Shown here: positions 42,097 through 50,940 of the stretch, piece after piece
Position numbering within the stretch: position 1 is the stretch's first letter
Layout of the letters: the number at the start of each line of letters is the position of its first letter
NCBI RefSeq assembly: GCF_004343195.1
Contig: NZ_SMCR01000001.1
Span: forward strand, 248,001-312,000
Direction: 5' to 3'
From: Biostraticola tofi
GTDB lineage: Bacteria > Pseudomonadota > Gammaproteobacteria > Enterobacterales > Enterobacteriaceae
Length of the DNA: 64,000 bases
Notes under the pieces: generated by a model
What the model was told of the DNA's origin: nothing
The model's database searches: none
Seen by the model: the letters and a program-made list of their open reading frames with translations, nothing else
Position numbers and translations under genes: made by a program

Positions 42097-42522
42097 ATGA
42101 GTGAAGTGACTGATTTACCTGCCGGGGAACTGGTGCTGCGTACGCTGGCGATGCCGGCGGATACCAATCCAAATGGTGACATTTTCGGCGGTTGGCTGAT
42201 GTCGCAGATGGATCTGGGCGGGGCTATCCTCGCCAAGGAGATCGCCCATGGCCGGGTCGTGACGGTACGCGTTGATGGAATGACATTTATGAAACCGGTC
42301 GCAGTCGGCGATGTCGTCTGCTGCTATGCCCTGTGCACTCGCACCGGCAACAGTTCCTTAAGCATCAATATCGAAGTGTGGGTGAAGAAGGTCTCATCCG
42401 AACCCATTGGCCAGCGCTACCGGGCAACCGAAGCGCTGTTCACCTATGTCGCCGTTGATAAGGAAGGACAGGCTCGACCGCTTCCTGAAGACAAACGCAA
42501 CTTCCTGCTGTCCACCCGTTAG
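42097..42522 (+). CDS. yciA: YciA, acyl-CoA thioesterase
   Basis: A 141-residue hot-dog-fold thioesterase (E. coli YciA 132 aa) that hydrolyses a broad range of acyl-CoAs. The active-site region DTNPNGDIFGGWLMSQMDLG and the segment VTVRVDGMTFMKPV are intact. 23 bp after yciB. Confidence 0.94.
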   Translation: MSEVTDLPAGELVLRTLAMPADTNPNGDIFGGWLMSQMDLGGAILAKEIAHGRVVTVRVDGMTFMKPVAVGDVVCCYALCTRTGNSSLSINIEVWVKKVSSEPIGQRYRATEALFTYVAVDKEGQARPLPEDKRNFLLSTR

Positions 42523-42547
42523 CGCTGGCCTCTCTTCGCGCCGGCCC

Positions 42548-42587
42548 GGCGATTAAGCCGGGGCCGGCGATTAAGCCGGGGCCGGCG
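42548..42587. repeat. 18-bp tandem repeat between yciA and tonB
   Basis: Two identical copies of GGCGATTAAGCCGGGGCC followed by GGCG. Each copy can fold as a CCGGC/GCCGG hairpin, so the array may also act as the yciA transcript end. Confidence 0.8.
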
Positions 42588-42688
42588 TCAAGCAACCTCA
42601 TGCCGACCGGATCTGCTGTTTTATCCCCCACCGGCAATTGCACAGATAATTTCCCAGCGTCGGCCACAGTGACCGCCGCTTTCGCTTT

Positions 42689-42712
42689 GTCCGCGGCCTT
42701 TGGTCCGCGGAC
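42689..42712. terminator. Hairpin between yciA and tonB
   Basis: GTCCGCGG and CCGCGGAC pair perfectly around a short loop. No strong T-run on either side; position between the convergent genes suggests transcription ends here. Confidence 0.4.
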
Positions 42713-42754
42713 ATTTGTCATCCGCAGGCTAGCCGTATCCTGTTCCCGCTATGA

Positions 42755-43498
42755 TTAACCCTGACTGCTGCTGACGCCGCTCAACTTGAAGTAAATGGTC
42801 ATGGTCAGGTCTTTGCCCGGGCGGCCTGCTTCATATCGCCAGCGGCGCATCGCCTGTCGAATATCGCGTTCGAACATATTGCGCGGTTCCGCAGACAAAA
42901 TACGGATATTATCAGTTCGCCCATCAGCATTGACATCAAACTGTACCCTGACTTTCCCTTCTATGCGCAATGCCTGAGCGCGGGAAGAATAGGCCGGATT
43001 GGCGCGACTCAACGCCTTGGGACCGCCAGGAGCCGCTTTTTGACTCGGTGTCGCCTGCGGAGCTCGGCTGACCGGCGCCGTCGCCGCAGGGGTATCGCTA
43101 CGCTCCTGAGGATCCGCCCTGGGACGCTCTACCGGCGTTGCTGGCTTCGGACGAGGCTTGACCACGGCTTTTTTCGGCACGGGTTTAGGCTTGGGCTTGG
43201 GTTGCTGGACCGGCGCGGGCGGTTCAGGCTCAGGCTCCGGTACCGGCTCGGGAGCGGGCGGCTCAGGCACCACTTCGGGCTCAGGCGGCATAGACTCTGG
43301 TTCGGGTTCTACCACCGGCTGTTCTGCGGGCGCTGCCTGCTCCGGTTCAGGCGCAACAAGCGTGACGCTCATCGGCGGCTCGCCGGCGGGCGGAGAAACA
43401 ATCTCAGTCACTGAAGCATAAAGTAAACCGGCTACCAGAGATGTATGCAGACCGACCGAGAGAATGAACGGCCAGGAAAATCGACGAGTCGGTTTCAA
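42755..43498 (-). CDS. tonB: TonB, energy transducer for outer-membrane receptors
   Basis: TonB with the N-terminal anchor [20 protein letters not shown] (including the conserved S-x3-H pair), a long Pro-Glu then Pro-Lys periplasmic spacer, and the C-terminal domain with [20 protein letters not shown] and MRRWRYE. It couples the ExbBD proton-driven motor to siderophore and cobalamin receptors. The start is unsettled. The frame opens back to 43606 without a ribosome binding site. A plausible ATG at 43514 is out of frame by one base because of an A7 run (43501-43507); six A would join them. I give the TTG at 43498 as the shortest sensible start. Confidence 0.88.
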   Translation of the reverse strand: MKPTRRFSWPFILSVGLHTSLVAGLLYASVTEIVSPPAGEPPMSVTLVAPEPEQAAPAEQPVVEPEPESMPPEPEVVPEPPAPEPVPEPEPEPPAPVQQPKPKPKPVPKKAVVKPRPKPATPVERPRADPQERSDTPAATAPVSRAPQATPSQKAAPGGPKALSRANPAYSSRAQALRIEGKVRVQFDVNADGRTDNIRILSAEPRNMFERDIRQAMRRWRYEAGRPGKDLTMTIYFKLSGVSSSQG

Positions 43499-43726
43499 AA
43501 TTTTTTTGCGCCATTTCAAATAGGATGATAAATATGGGCTAAAGTTTAAATGCAAATAGCAATCATATTCAATAACCGTTATCAAACTCTCCGCTAACTT
43601 TGTCATTTAATGCCGATAGTGGCGCTGGTTTATGGCTGGACCGGGGCAAATAAGTCGTTGCGCTCTGGGTTTCATTATCATAACGTTAAGCACTTTACCA
43701 AACTTGACCCGCTGGGAGTAAGTACC

Positions 43727-44023
43727 GTGCTCTACGTAATCTATGCCGAAGATGTAAAAGACTCGTTGGAAAAACGTCTCTCCGTCCGACCCACCCACCT
43801 GGCAAGATTACAGGTGCTGCAGGATCAGGGACGACTGGTCACCGCCGGGCCGATGCCGGCCATAGACAGCAACGAGCCTGGGGCAGCAGGCTTTACCGGA
43901 TCGACGGTTATTGCCGAATTTACCTCTTTGGAAGCAGCGCAGGCCTGGGCCGATGCGGATCCGTATGTGGCAGCCGGCGTCTATAAAACCGTAACGGTAA
44001 AACCTTTTCGCAAAGTGTTTTGA
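43727..44023 (+). CDS. yciI: YciI, YCII-domain protein
   Basis: A 98-residue protein, the same length as E. coli YciI, with [39 protein letters not shown] and the C-terminal DPYVAAGVY. The start is GTG at 43727 with GGGAG 8 bases upstream. Ferredoxin-like fold; the family has a His-Asp pair and may be enzymatic, but the role is unknown. Confidence 0.93.
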   Translation: MLYVIYAEDVKDSLEKRLSVRPTHLARLQVLQDQGRLVTAGPMPAIDSNEPGAAGFTGSTVIAEFTSLEAAQAWADADPYVAAGVYKTVTVKPFRKVF

Positions 44024-44058
44024 TAAACGCATTATGTGACTGAATTATGACAAAAAAT

Positions 44059-44083
44059 AAGCTGCCGGTGGTGGCTTTTTTTT
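44059..44083 (+). terminator. Terminator after yciI
   Basis: AAGCTGCC pairs with GGTGGCTT (with two G-U pairs) around GGT, then eight T. It lies 35 bp past the yciI stop. Confidence 0.8.
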
Positions 44084-44308
44084 GCTTTTACAGATTTACC
44101 GTGATGATAATCAACTGCACTGGCTGTTTAGGAATTTTCCCAGTATGTTTTTTAATCAACCTATAATCAATAACTTACAAGATAGATTATTGTAATATCT
44201 GGAATTTTACGCATTTTGTACGCCACCTCCGGTTTGTGCTGCCGCTTTATTTGGCTTACGGTAATAACGCTGTACTCCTGGTTCGCTCATATACAATCGG
44301 AGGTAATT

Positions 44309-44542
44309 ATGTTGAAGAAAATACTTTTGGTATCAATGGTAATGGTTGCTGCTAGCAGTCCTGCGGCGTTCGCCGCCGGTGCGGCGGGCACGACAGAAGT
44401 GGCGTCTCAAAGCGCATCCGGTGCGGCGACCACGTCGGATCCGGGCTTCGTGTCAAGCTCCGTGGCCGCAGTGGCATCTGCAGGTGATCCTAACGGCACC
44501 GGCAGCTCTACGTCGACCTCCACCACTACTGCCACACAGTAA
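44309..44542 (+). CDS. Small exported Ala/Ser/Thr-rich protein, YjbE-like
   Basis: A 77-residue protein with a clear signal peptide (MLKKILLVSMVMVAASSPAA, cleavage about AFA-AG) and a low-complexity mature part ending in a Ser/Thr tract (GTGSSTSTSTTTATQ). The pattern resembles YjbE and GfcA, which start exopolysaccharide operons (yjbEFGH, gfcABCDE) in E. coli. Here it stands alone, with GGAGG before the ATG and a strong terminator after it. Function unknown. Confidence 0.7.
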   Translation: MLKKILLVSMVMVAASSPAAFAAGAAGTTEVASQSASGAATTSDPGFVSSSVAAVASAGDPNGTGSSTSTSTTTATQ

Positions 44543-44602
44543 AACAGATTACTGGGGATTGGACGACCCAGATGAAAAGGTACGTGGAACGTTATCTACC
44601 TT

Positions 44603-44626
44603 AAACCGGCTTAAGCCGGTTTTTTT
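44603..44626 (+). terminator. Terminator after the YjbE-like gene
   Basis: A perfect palindrome AAACCGGCTTAAGCCGGTTT followed by more T (seven in a row in total). It ends about 60 bp after the stop codon. Confidence 0.88.
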
Positions 44627-44650
44627 GCGCCGGTGACCAGGCAAAGAGTC

Positions 44651-44827
44651 TCAACAGCCAAAAGCGGTAGAGAACAGTAAACAGCGGCGCTGCTGCTTCG
44701 ATTGCAGATGACTTATTCGGGTCAGGTGACGATAAGTACGGGATTGAGATTCAACCCACTGGCGACGGCGTCGCTGGGCTTGTCTCTGCATGCGCCATCG
44801 ACTGACTTCATTTCTGCTTCTTTTCAT
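44651..44827 (-). CDS. yciY: YciY, small basic conserved protein
   Basis: A 58-residue, strongly basic protein matching E. coli YciY (57 aa) from the first residue: MKRSRNEVSRWRMQRQAQRR. The gene lies upstream of cls on the opposite strand, as in E. coli. GGAAAGGG stands 2-9 bases before the ATG. Function unknown; presence in a second lineage supports that it is a real gene. Confidence 0.85.
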   Translation of the reverse strand: MKRSRNEVSRWRMQRQAQRRRRQWVESQSRTYRHLTRISHLQSKQQRRCLLFSTAFGC

Positions 44828-45007
44828 AACCCTTTCCGGCCTGGTTTTCGTGGGCGTTATTATAAACATTTCACCCGTCGATCCAACCCTCGCAAGCGGC
44901 GGCCGGCCCGCTTTCGCTGCTATGGGGACAGCTAATTTCCTCTTCCTCTTTCAGGCGCTTATGCGTACACTCGACCCAATGCCTTGCAGACAGGATTTTT
45001 TGCCTTC

Positions 45008-46468
45008 ATGACAACAGTTTATGCCATTATCAACTGGCTACTAATATTCGGCTACTGGCTGCTTATCGCAGGCGTCACGCTGCGAGTACTGATGAAACGC
45101 CGGGCGGTGCCTTCTGCGATGGCATGGCTTCTGGTTATCTATATCCTCCCCCTGGTCGGTATCATTACTTATCTGTTGTTCGGCGAACTCAATCTGGGTA
45201 AACGCCGGGCAGAACGCGCCAAAGCCATGTGGCCCTCCACCGCCAAATGGATGCAGGATTTAAAACAATACCAACGTATCTTTGCCACTGAAAACAGTGA
45301 AGTGGCCAGGTCCCTGTTTCAGCTGTGTGAACATCGCCAAGGCATGGGCGGATTGAAGGGTAATAAACTGCAGTTGCTCACCAGCGCCGACGACGCCATG
45401 AAAGCGCTGATCAAGGATATCGGGCTGGCGCAAAAAAGTATTGAGATGGTGTTTTATATCTGGCAGTCCGGCGGCCTGGTGGATCAGGTCGCCGAGGCGC
45501 TGATGGCCGCCGCCAGGCGCGGCGTCCACTGCCGGATGATGCTGGATGCCGCCGGCAGCGTGGCGTTTTTCAAAAGCCCTTACCCGGCCATCATGCGCAC
45601 TGCCGGCGTTGAGGTGGTACAGTCATTGAATGTCAGCGTACTGCGTGTGTTCCTGCGGCGCATGGATCTGCGTCAGCACCGCAAGATGGTTTTGATCGAT
45701 AACTATATTTCATATACCGGCAGCATGAATATGGTTGATCCGCGCTATTTCAAGCAAGATGCCGGCGTCGGCCAGTGGATTGATTTAATGGCCCGTATGG
45801 AAGGCCCGGTGGCCTCCGCCATGGGCATTATTTACTCCTGCGACTGGGAAATTGAAACCGGCCAGCGCTTGCAGCCACCTCCACCCGACGTCAACATCAT
45901 GCCGTTCGAACAGGCAAGCGGCCATACCATTCAGGTGATTGCTTCCGGTCCCGGTTTCCCGGAAGGCGTTATTCATCAGGCGCTGCTGACGGCAATCTAT
46001 TCGGCCCACCAGCAGCTTATCATGACCACTCCCTACCTGGTGCCAAGCGACGATTTGCTGCACGCCATCTGTACCGCCGCCCAGCGCGGCATAGATGTCC
46101 ATATTGTGGTTCCGCGCGATAATGATTCGCTGCTGGTCGGCTGGGCCAGCCGCGCCTTTTTTGCCGAGTTGCTGGAGGCCGGTGTGCATATTCACCAGTT
46201 CGAAGATGGGCTCCTGCATACCAAAAGCGTGCTGGTTGATGGGCAGCTGAGCCTGGTAGGCACTGTCAATCTGGATATGCGCAGCCTGTGGCTGAATTTT
46301 GAAATCACTCTGGTGATTGATGATGATGATTTCGGCAGTGATCTCGCCCGGGTGCAGGAAGACTATATTGCCCGTTCACGGGTAATCGATCCCAAAGTCT
46401 GGGCCGCCAGGCCATATTGGCAGCGTATCGTCGAGCGACTGTTCTACTTTTTCAGTCCGTTGCTGTAA
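45008..46468 (+). CDS. clsA: ClsA, cardiolipin synthase A
   Basis: A 486-residue phospholipase-D-family enzyme, the same length as E. coli ClsA. Two N-terminal membrane segments (about 3-25 and 36-58) precede two HKD motifs, HRKMVLID and HTKSVLVD, each followed by the GSMN or GTVN segment. It condenses two phosphatidylglycerols to cardiolipin at the inner membrane. The start [10 protein letters not shown] is chosen by family over an ATG eight codons earlier. Confidence 0.96.
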   Translation: MTTVYAIINWLLIFGYWLLIAGVTLRVLMKRRAVPSAMAWLLVIYILPLVGIITYLLFGELNLGKRRAERAKAMWPSTAKWMQDLKQYQRIFATENSEVARSLFQLCEHRQGMGGLKGNKLQLLTSADDAMKALIKDIGLAQKSIEMVFYIWQSGGLVDQVAEALMAAARRGVHCRMMLDAAGSVAFFKSPYPAIMRTAGVEVVQSLNVSVLRVFLRRMDLRQHRKMVLIDNYISYTGSMNMVDPRYFKQDAGVGQWIDLMARMEGPVASAMGIIYSCDWEIETGQRLQPPPPDVNIMPFEQASGHTIQVIASGPGFPEGVIHQALLTAIYSAHQQLIMTTPYLVPSDDLLHAICTAAQRGIDVHIVVPRDNDSLLVGWASRAFFAELLEAGVHIHQFEDGLLHTKSVLVDGQLSLVGTVNLDMRSLWLNFEITLVIDDDDFGSDLARVQEDYIARSRVIDPKVWAARPYWQRIVERLFYFFSPLL

Positions 46469-46517
46469 TTCATGGCCGCATCATGGTGTAATAGTCGACA
46501 AGATAGGTCTGAGGACG

Positions 46518-46847
46518 ATGATAATGGATTTGAATAACCGCCTGACAGATGACGAGACGCTCGAACAGGCCTACGACATCTTTCTTGAACTTGCCCAGGA
46601 TAATCTGGATCCGGCGGATGTATTGCTTTTCAATCTGCAGTTTGAGCAACGGGGCGCGGCCGAACTGTTTGATCCTGCCGAAGAATGGCATGAACAAGTT
46701 GATTTTGATCTCAATCCGGACTTCTTTGCAGAAGTCGTGATTGGCCTGGCGGAAGCAGACGGCATGGAAGTGAATGACGTGTTTGCGCGCATTTTGATCT
46801 GCCGTGATAAAGCCGAGAAAATCTGCCACATTTTGTGGAAAGAATAA
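46518..46847 (+). CDS. yciU: YciU family acidic protein
   Basis: A 109-residue acidic protein, the same length as E. coli YciU (UPF0263). Nearly every block is shared, for example [20 protein letters not shown] and [19 protein letters not shown]. Proposed as a double-stranded-DNA mimic from its structure; role uncertain. It converges on oppF. Confidence 0.94.
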   Translation: MIMDLNNRLTDDETLEQAYDIFLELAQDNLDPADVLLFNLQFEQRGAAELFDPAEEWHEQVDFDLNPDFFAEVVIGLAEADGMEVNDVFARILICRDKAEKICHILWKE

Positions 46848-46921
46848 CCGCCCTTCTCCAGTAGCCCTTTCCCCGACGCTCGGCAAACGCATCTCCAGCT
46901 CAGCGCTTATCCGCCCGTCAG

Positions 46922-46952
46922 ATGACGCCCGCTACAGCATGCCGGGCGTCAT
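46922..46952. terminator. Hairpin between yciU and oppF
   Basis: ATGACGCCCG and CGGGCGTCAT form a perfect 10-bp stem around 11 bases, between two convergent genes. No T-run on either strand. Confidence 0.5.
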
Positions 46953-46964
46953 GTTCACACCGAA

Positions 46965-47981
46965 TTACTGCGCCAGCTGGCTGGCATCGACTTTGATGCA
47001 GGAGCAGGCATGGCGGAAACTGCCCTGCAAGATTGGCCGCGTTAGGGCACACTGCTCCGAGGCTATTGGACAGCGAGTTCGAAATACACAGCCAGACGGG
47101 GGGTTGATCGGCGAAGGCAGGTCCCCTTCGAGCAGTTGAATCACCTTATTTCGTTCTTTATCCGGATCTGGAATCGGTACTGCGGACATCAGCGCTTTAG
47201 TATAAGGGTGCTGAGGATTATGATAAACCTCGTCATAGGTGCCCAATTCGACCGCATGGCCCAAATACATGACCAATACCCGATCTGAAATATGTTTAAC
47301 CACCGCCAGGTCATGGGCGATAAAAATCAATGACAATCCCATTTCACGCTGCAGTTGCTGAAGCAGGTTAACGACCTGTGCTTGAATAGACACATCCAGC
47401 GCCGACACCGGTTCATCGCAGATTACCAGTTTGGGTTCAAGAATAAGCGCCCGGGCGATGCCGATACGCTGGCATTGTCCACCGGAAAACTCATGAGGAT
47501 AGCGATTAATCAAGTTAGGCAATAGCCCGACTTTCATCATCATGTTGCTGACTTTATCCTTAACTTCCTGGCGAGGCATCTTGGGATAATAGGTCTTGAG
47601 CGGTTCGGCAATGATATCGCCAATGGTCATGCGCGGATTCAGCGACGCCAGTGGATCCTGGAAAATCATCTGGATATCGCTGCGGGTTGAACGCCACTGG
47701 GCATTATCCATATCCTGCAGCTCTTTGCCCAACCAGGCGATGCGCCCGCTGGTCGCTTTGACCAGGCCAATCAAGGCGCGGGCAAAGGTGGATTTACCAC
47801 AGCCGGACTCGCCCACCACACCGAGGGTTTCCCCTTCGTAAAGGCGCAGGGATACGCCATCGACTGCCTTCAGGCTTTTTGCCGGCTGCCAGAACCATTG
47901 CTTATCACCCTTGACGTCGAAATAGACTTTCAGATTCTCGACATCAAGGATCACTTTCTTGTTTTCGCCGGTGGCATTCAT
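46965..47981 (-). CDS. oppF: OppF, oligopeptide ABC transporter ATPase
   Basis: A 338-residue ATPase with Walker A GESGCGKSTFA, signature LSGGQ-like FSGGQCQRIGIARAL and Walker B LVICDEPVSALD. The C-terminal cysteines (SGCVFRTRCPIASEQC) form the Fe-S/metal site common to peptide importers. The start MNATGENKKV overlaps the oppD stop (ATGA) and fits the family; the open frame goes 26 codons further. Confidence 0.96.
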   Translation of the reverse strand: MNATGENKKVILDVENLKVYFDVKGDKQWFWQPAKSLKAVDGVSLRLYEGETLGVVGESGCGKSTFARALIGLVKATSGRIAWLGKELQDMDNAQWRSTRSDIQMIFQDPLASLNPRMTIGDIIAEPLKTYYPKMPRQEVKDKVSNMMMKVGLLPNLINRYPHEFSGGQCQRIGIARALILEPKLVICDEPVSALDVSIQAQVVNLLQQLQREMGLSLIFIAHDLAVVKHISDRVLVMYLGHAVELGTYDEVYHNPQHPYTKALMSAVPIPDPDKERNKVIQLLEGDLPSPINPPSGCVFRTRCPIASEQCALTRPILQGSFRHACSCIKVDASQLAQ

Positions 47982-48985
47982 ACCAGTTCCTCCAAAGGCT
48001 TGTAGCAGGCGCGCAGGCGCTGGTCGCCAAATCGTTCCAGTGGCGGCATGGTCGAGCATATGTCCATGGCATATTTACAGCGCGGCTGGAATGGACAGCC
48101 TGCGGGCAGGCGCAGCAAATTAGGCGGGTTACCCGGAATAGTCGCCATCAGCTCAGTACCTTCGGCGTCAAGACGAGGTACCGCACCGAGCAAACCGATG
48201 GAATAGGGGTGGCTGGGCCGGTAAAATACATCGGTGGCCTTGCCATATTCCATGGTCCTGCCGGCATACATCACCAACACCCGATCGCAAATGCCGGCGA
48301 CCACGCCAAGATCATGCGTAATCATAATGATGGCCGTATTGAACTCACGCTTGAGTTCATTGAGCAGCGTCATGATCTGTGCCTGTACCGTGACATCGAG
48401 CGCCGTCGTCGGCTCATCGGCAATCAGCAGCTTGGGACGGCAGAGCAAAGCAATGGCAATCATCACCCGCTGGCGCATACCGCCTGAAAACTCATGGGGA
48501 TACATGCGCATACGTTTACGGGCTTCCGGCATCTTAACCGCATCCAGCATGCGCACCGACTCTTCAAAAGCCTCGTGCTTGCTGATGTTTTTATGCAATC
48601 GAAGCACTTCCATCAACTGTTCGCCGACCCGCATATAGGGGTTAAGCGAGGTCATTGGATCCTGGAATATCATTGAAATTTGCTCTGAACGCAGCTTGTT
48701 CAACTCCTTCTCAGGCAGATTAAGGATTTCACGGCCATTGAATCTGGCTGAACCGCCAATACGGCCATTGGCGGCCAGCAGTCCCATCAAAGCAAAAGCG
48801 GTTTGCGACTTTCCTGAACCTGACTCGCCGACTATCCCTAAGGTTTCCCCGGCATTGAGCGAGAAGTTCAGGTCATTAACCGCGGTAACTTCGCCATCAT
48901 TGGTTGAAAAAGTGACGCGCAGATCGCGAACGTCCAACAGCCCCGGAGCAGCTGTCGGCAATGGGAAATTATCAGGTATGCTCAT
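47978..48985 (-). CDS. oppD: OppD, oligopeptide ABC transporter ATPase
   Basis: A 335-residue ATPase, partner of OppF. Walker A GESGSGKSQTAF, signature FSGGMRQRVMIA and Walker B LLIADEPTTALD are intact, and the C-terminal cysteine cluster (CPFQPRCKYAMDIC) is present. It ends 4 bp into oppF and begins 11 bp after oppC. Confidence 0.96.
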   Translation of the reverse strand: MSIPDNFPLPTAAPGLLDVRDLRVTFSTNDGEVTAVNDLNFSLNAGETLGIVGESGSGKSQTAFALMGLLAANGRIGGSARFNGREILNLPEKELNKLRSEQISMIFQDPMTSLNPYMRVGEQLMEVLRLHKNISKHEAFEESVRMLDAVKMPEARKRMRMYPHEFSGGMRQRVMIAIALLCRPKLLIADEPTTALDVTVQAQIMTLLNELKREFNTAIIMITHDLGVVAGICDRVLVMYAGRTMEYGKATDVFYRPSHPYSIGLLGAVPRLDAEGTELMATIPGNPPNLLRLPAGCPFQPRCKYAMDICSTMPPLERFGDQRLRACYKPLEELV

Positions 48986-48996
48986 CGCGGCACTCC

Positions 48997-49905
48997 TTAT
49001 CGATCTTTCGGGTCGAGGGCATCACGCAGACCATCGCCGATAAAGTTGAAACAAAACAGGGTAACTACCAGGAATGACGCGGGAAACATCAGTAACCAGG
49101 GAGAGACTTCCATGGAGTTGGCACCATCAGACAGCAATGCACCCCAACTGCTCAAGGGTTCCTGAGTACCTAATCCCAGAAAACTGAGGAAAGATTCAAA
49201 CAGGATCATACTTGGCACCAGTAAAGACGCATATACCACCACGACCCCGAGTACATTAGGCACGATATGGCGCAGGATAATGTGCCGGCTGGATACCCCG
49301 CTGACGATGGCAGCTTCAATAAATTCTTTTCGTTTCAGGCCTAGCGTCTGACCGCGAACAATTCGCGCCATATCGAGCCATGACACCATGCCGATAGCGA
49401 TGAATATCAGGAAAATATTTTGACCGAAGAATGTCACCAGCAAGATGACGAAGAACATGAAAGGAAATGAGTTCAGTATCTCTAGTAAACGCATCATCAC
49501 TGAATCAGTCTTGCCGCCCAGATAGCCTGACATCGCACCGTAAAGGGTTCCCAATACGACGGCGACCAGCGCTGCCGCCACACCGACCATCAAAGAAATA
49601 CGTCCGCCGATGGCGACCCGCACCAGCAAATCGCGCCCTGATGAGTCAGTACCGAAATAGTGGGCAGACACCAAATCAGGCGCGCTCGACATCATTCCCC
49701 AGTCGGTATCGAAATAACTGAATTGCGACAGTGAAGGCGCTAATACCACGAACAGGGTAATCAGGAACAACACGAAAAGACTGATTAGGGCAGCCCGGTT
49801 ATGAATGAAACGCTGACGGGCATCTTGCCACAGGCTCCGCCCCTCCACGTCCAGTTTCTCACTGAATTTTTCCAGAGCTTCGCTGTTTTTGTTTCCGACA
49901 ATCAT
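48997..49905 (-). CDS. oppC: OppC, oligopeptide transporter permease
   Basis: A 302-residue membrane protein with six membrane segments and the dipeptide-permease coupling loop (EFIEAAIVSGVSSRHIILRH, with the EAA...G signature). It pairs with OppB. E. coli OppC is 302 aa. Confidence 0.96.
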   Translation of the reverse strand: MIVGNKNSEALEKFSEKLDVEGRSLWQDARQRFIHNRAALISLFVLFLITLFVVLAPSLSQFSYFDTDWGMMSSAPDLVSAHYFGTDSSGRDLLVRVAIGGRISLMVGVAAALVAVVLGTLYGAMSGYLGGKTDSVMMRLLEILNSFPFMFFVILLVTFFGQNIFLIFIAIGMVSWLDMARIVRGQTLGLKRKEFIEAAIVSGVSSRHIILRHIVPNVLGVVVVYASLLVPSMILFESFLSFLGLGTQEPLSSWGALLSDGANSMEVSPWLLMFPASFLVVTLFCFNFIGDGLRDALDPKDR

Positions 49906-49921
49906 GAATGCGTGCTCCAGC

Positions 49922-50842
49922 TTAATAACGTATTTTGGGATCGATTACCGCATACAGGATATCGACCACCGCATTGAAAAGAATAGTCAGTGCGCCGACC
50001 AAAATGGTCAGGCTCAACACCAGGGAATAGTCACGATTCAAGGCACCGTTAACAAACAGCTGGCCAATACCCGGTAAGCCATAAATGGTTTCAATAACCA
50101 TCGATCCGGTAATGATACCGACAAAAGCAGGTCCCATATAGGAAATCACCGGCAGCATGGCCGGTTTAAGTGCGTGGCTTAGAATAATACGGCGCATCGG
50201 CAGACCTTTGGCCCTGGCGGTACGAATAAAGTTAGAGTGCAGCACTTCAATCATTGAGCCGCGAGTAATACGCGCGATGCTGGCAATATAGGCCAGCGAA
50301 AGAGCGATCATCGGCAGTATGACAAATTGCGGTGAACCGCCATTCCAACCGCCGGCCGGCAACCATTTCAGACTGATGGCAAATAACAGCACCAATAAAG
50401 GCGCAACCACGAAACTGGGTATAACCACCCCGGTCATGGCAAAGCTCATCACCAGGTAGTCCCATTTGGTGTTCTGGCGCAGTGCGGCCATGACGCCAGC
50501 GCTCACGCCAAAAACCATGGCAACGATAAAGGCCGCTAGACCCAGTTTAAGGGAAACCGGGAATGAATTGGCTACCAGATCGTTTACCGTATAGTCCTTA
50601 TATTTAAAAGAAGGACCAAGGTCACCTTTCGTTAATTGCAGCAGATAATTGCCGTATTGTTTCAGTATCGGATCATTTAAATGATACTTAGCCTCAATAT
50701 TGGCCATGACTTCTGGCGGCAGATTTCGCTCACCGGTAAACGGGCTGCCCGGGGCCAGTCGCATCATAAAGAATGAGATAGTGATCAAAATGAACAGCGT
50801 CGGAATGGCTTCCAACAGCCGACGTAAAATAAACTTTAGCAT
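49922..50842 (-). CDS. oppB: OppB, oligopeptide transporter permease
   Basis: A 306-residue membrane protein, the same length as E. coli OppB, beginning MLKFILRRLLEAIPTLFILI and carrying the coupling loop RTARAKGLPMRRIILSHALK. It is preceded by a hairpin that separates it from oppA. Confidence 0.96.
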   Translation of the reverse strand: MLKFILRRLLEAIPTLFILITISFFMMRLAPGSPFTGERNLPPEVMANIEAKYHLNDPILKQYGNYLLQLTKGDLGPSFKYKDYTVNDLVANSFPVSLKLGLAAFIVAMVFGVSAGVMAALRQNTKWDYLVMSFAMTGVVIPSFVVAPLLVLLFAISLKWLPAGGWNGGSPQFVILPMIALSLAYIASIARITRGSMIEVLHSNFIRTARAKGLPMRRIILSHALKPAMLPVISYMGPAFVGIITGSMVIETIYGLPGIGQLFVNGALNRDYSLVLSLTILVGALTILFNAVVDILYAVIDPKIRY

Positions 50843-50887
50843 TACCCAGACCTATAACTTGGCTTCTACAACATTGCTGATGAACAG

Positions 50888-50925
50888 GAAAAACAGGGCA
50901 AGGCGTGGTAACGCCCGGCCCTGTT
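50888..50925 (-). terminator. Intra-operon terminator between oppA and oppB
   Basis: On the minus strand AACAGGGC pairs with GCCCTGTT and is followed by a short T-run; the inner part can pair too (GGGCG with CGCCT-like bases). It follows the oppA stop by about 15 bp. A partial terminator would allow much more OppA than OppBCDF, as is usual for a periplasmic binding protein. Confidence 0.7.
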
Positions 50926-50940
50926 ACAAGATCAAGAATC

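Noticed and set aside
44790-45011. Plus-strand open frame with a hydrophobic N-terminus before cls
   Set aside because: It overlaps the 5' end of yciY on the other strand, lacks a family match and runs into the cls start region; yciY explains the start of this segment better.
46922-46952. Possible mobile-element end
   Set aside because: The inverted repeat is short, sits between convergent genes and has no transposase or target duplication; a transcription-end hairpin is simpler.
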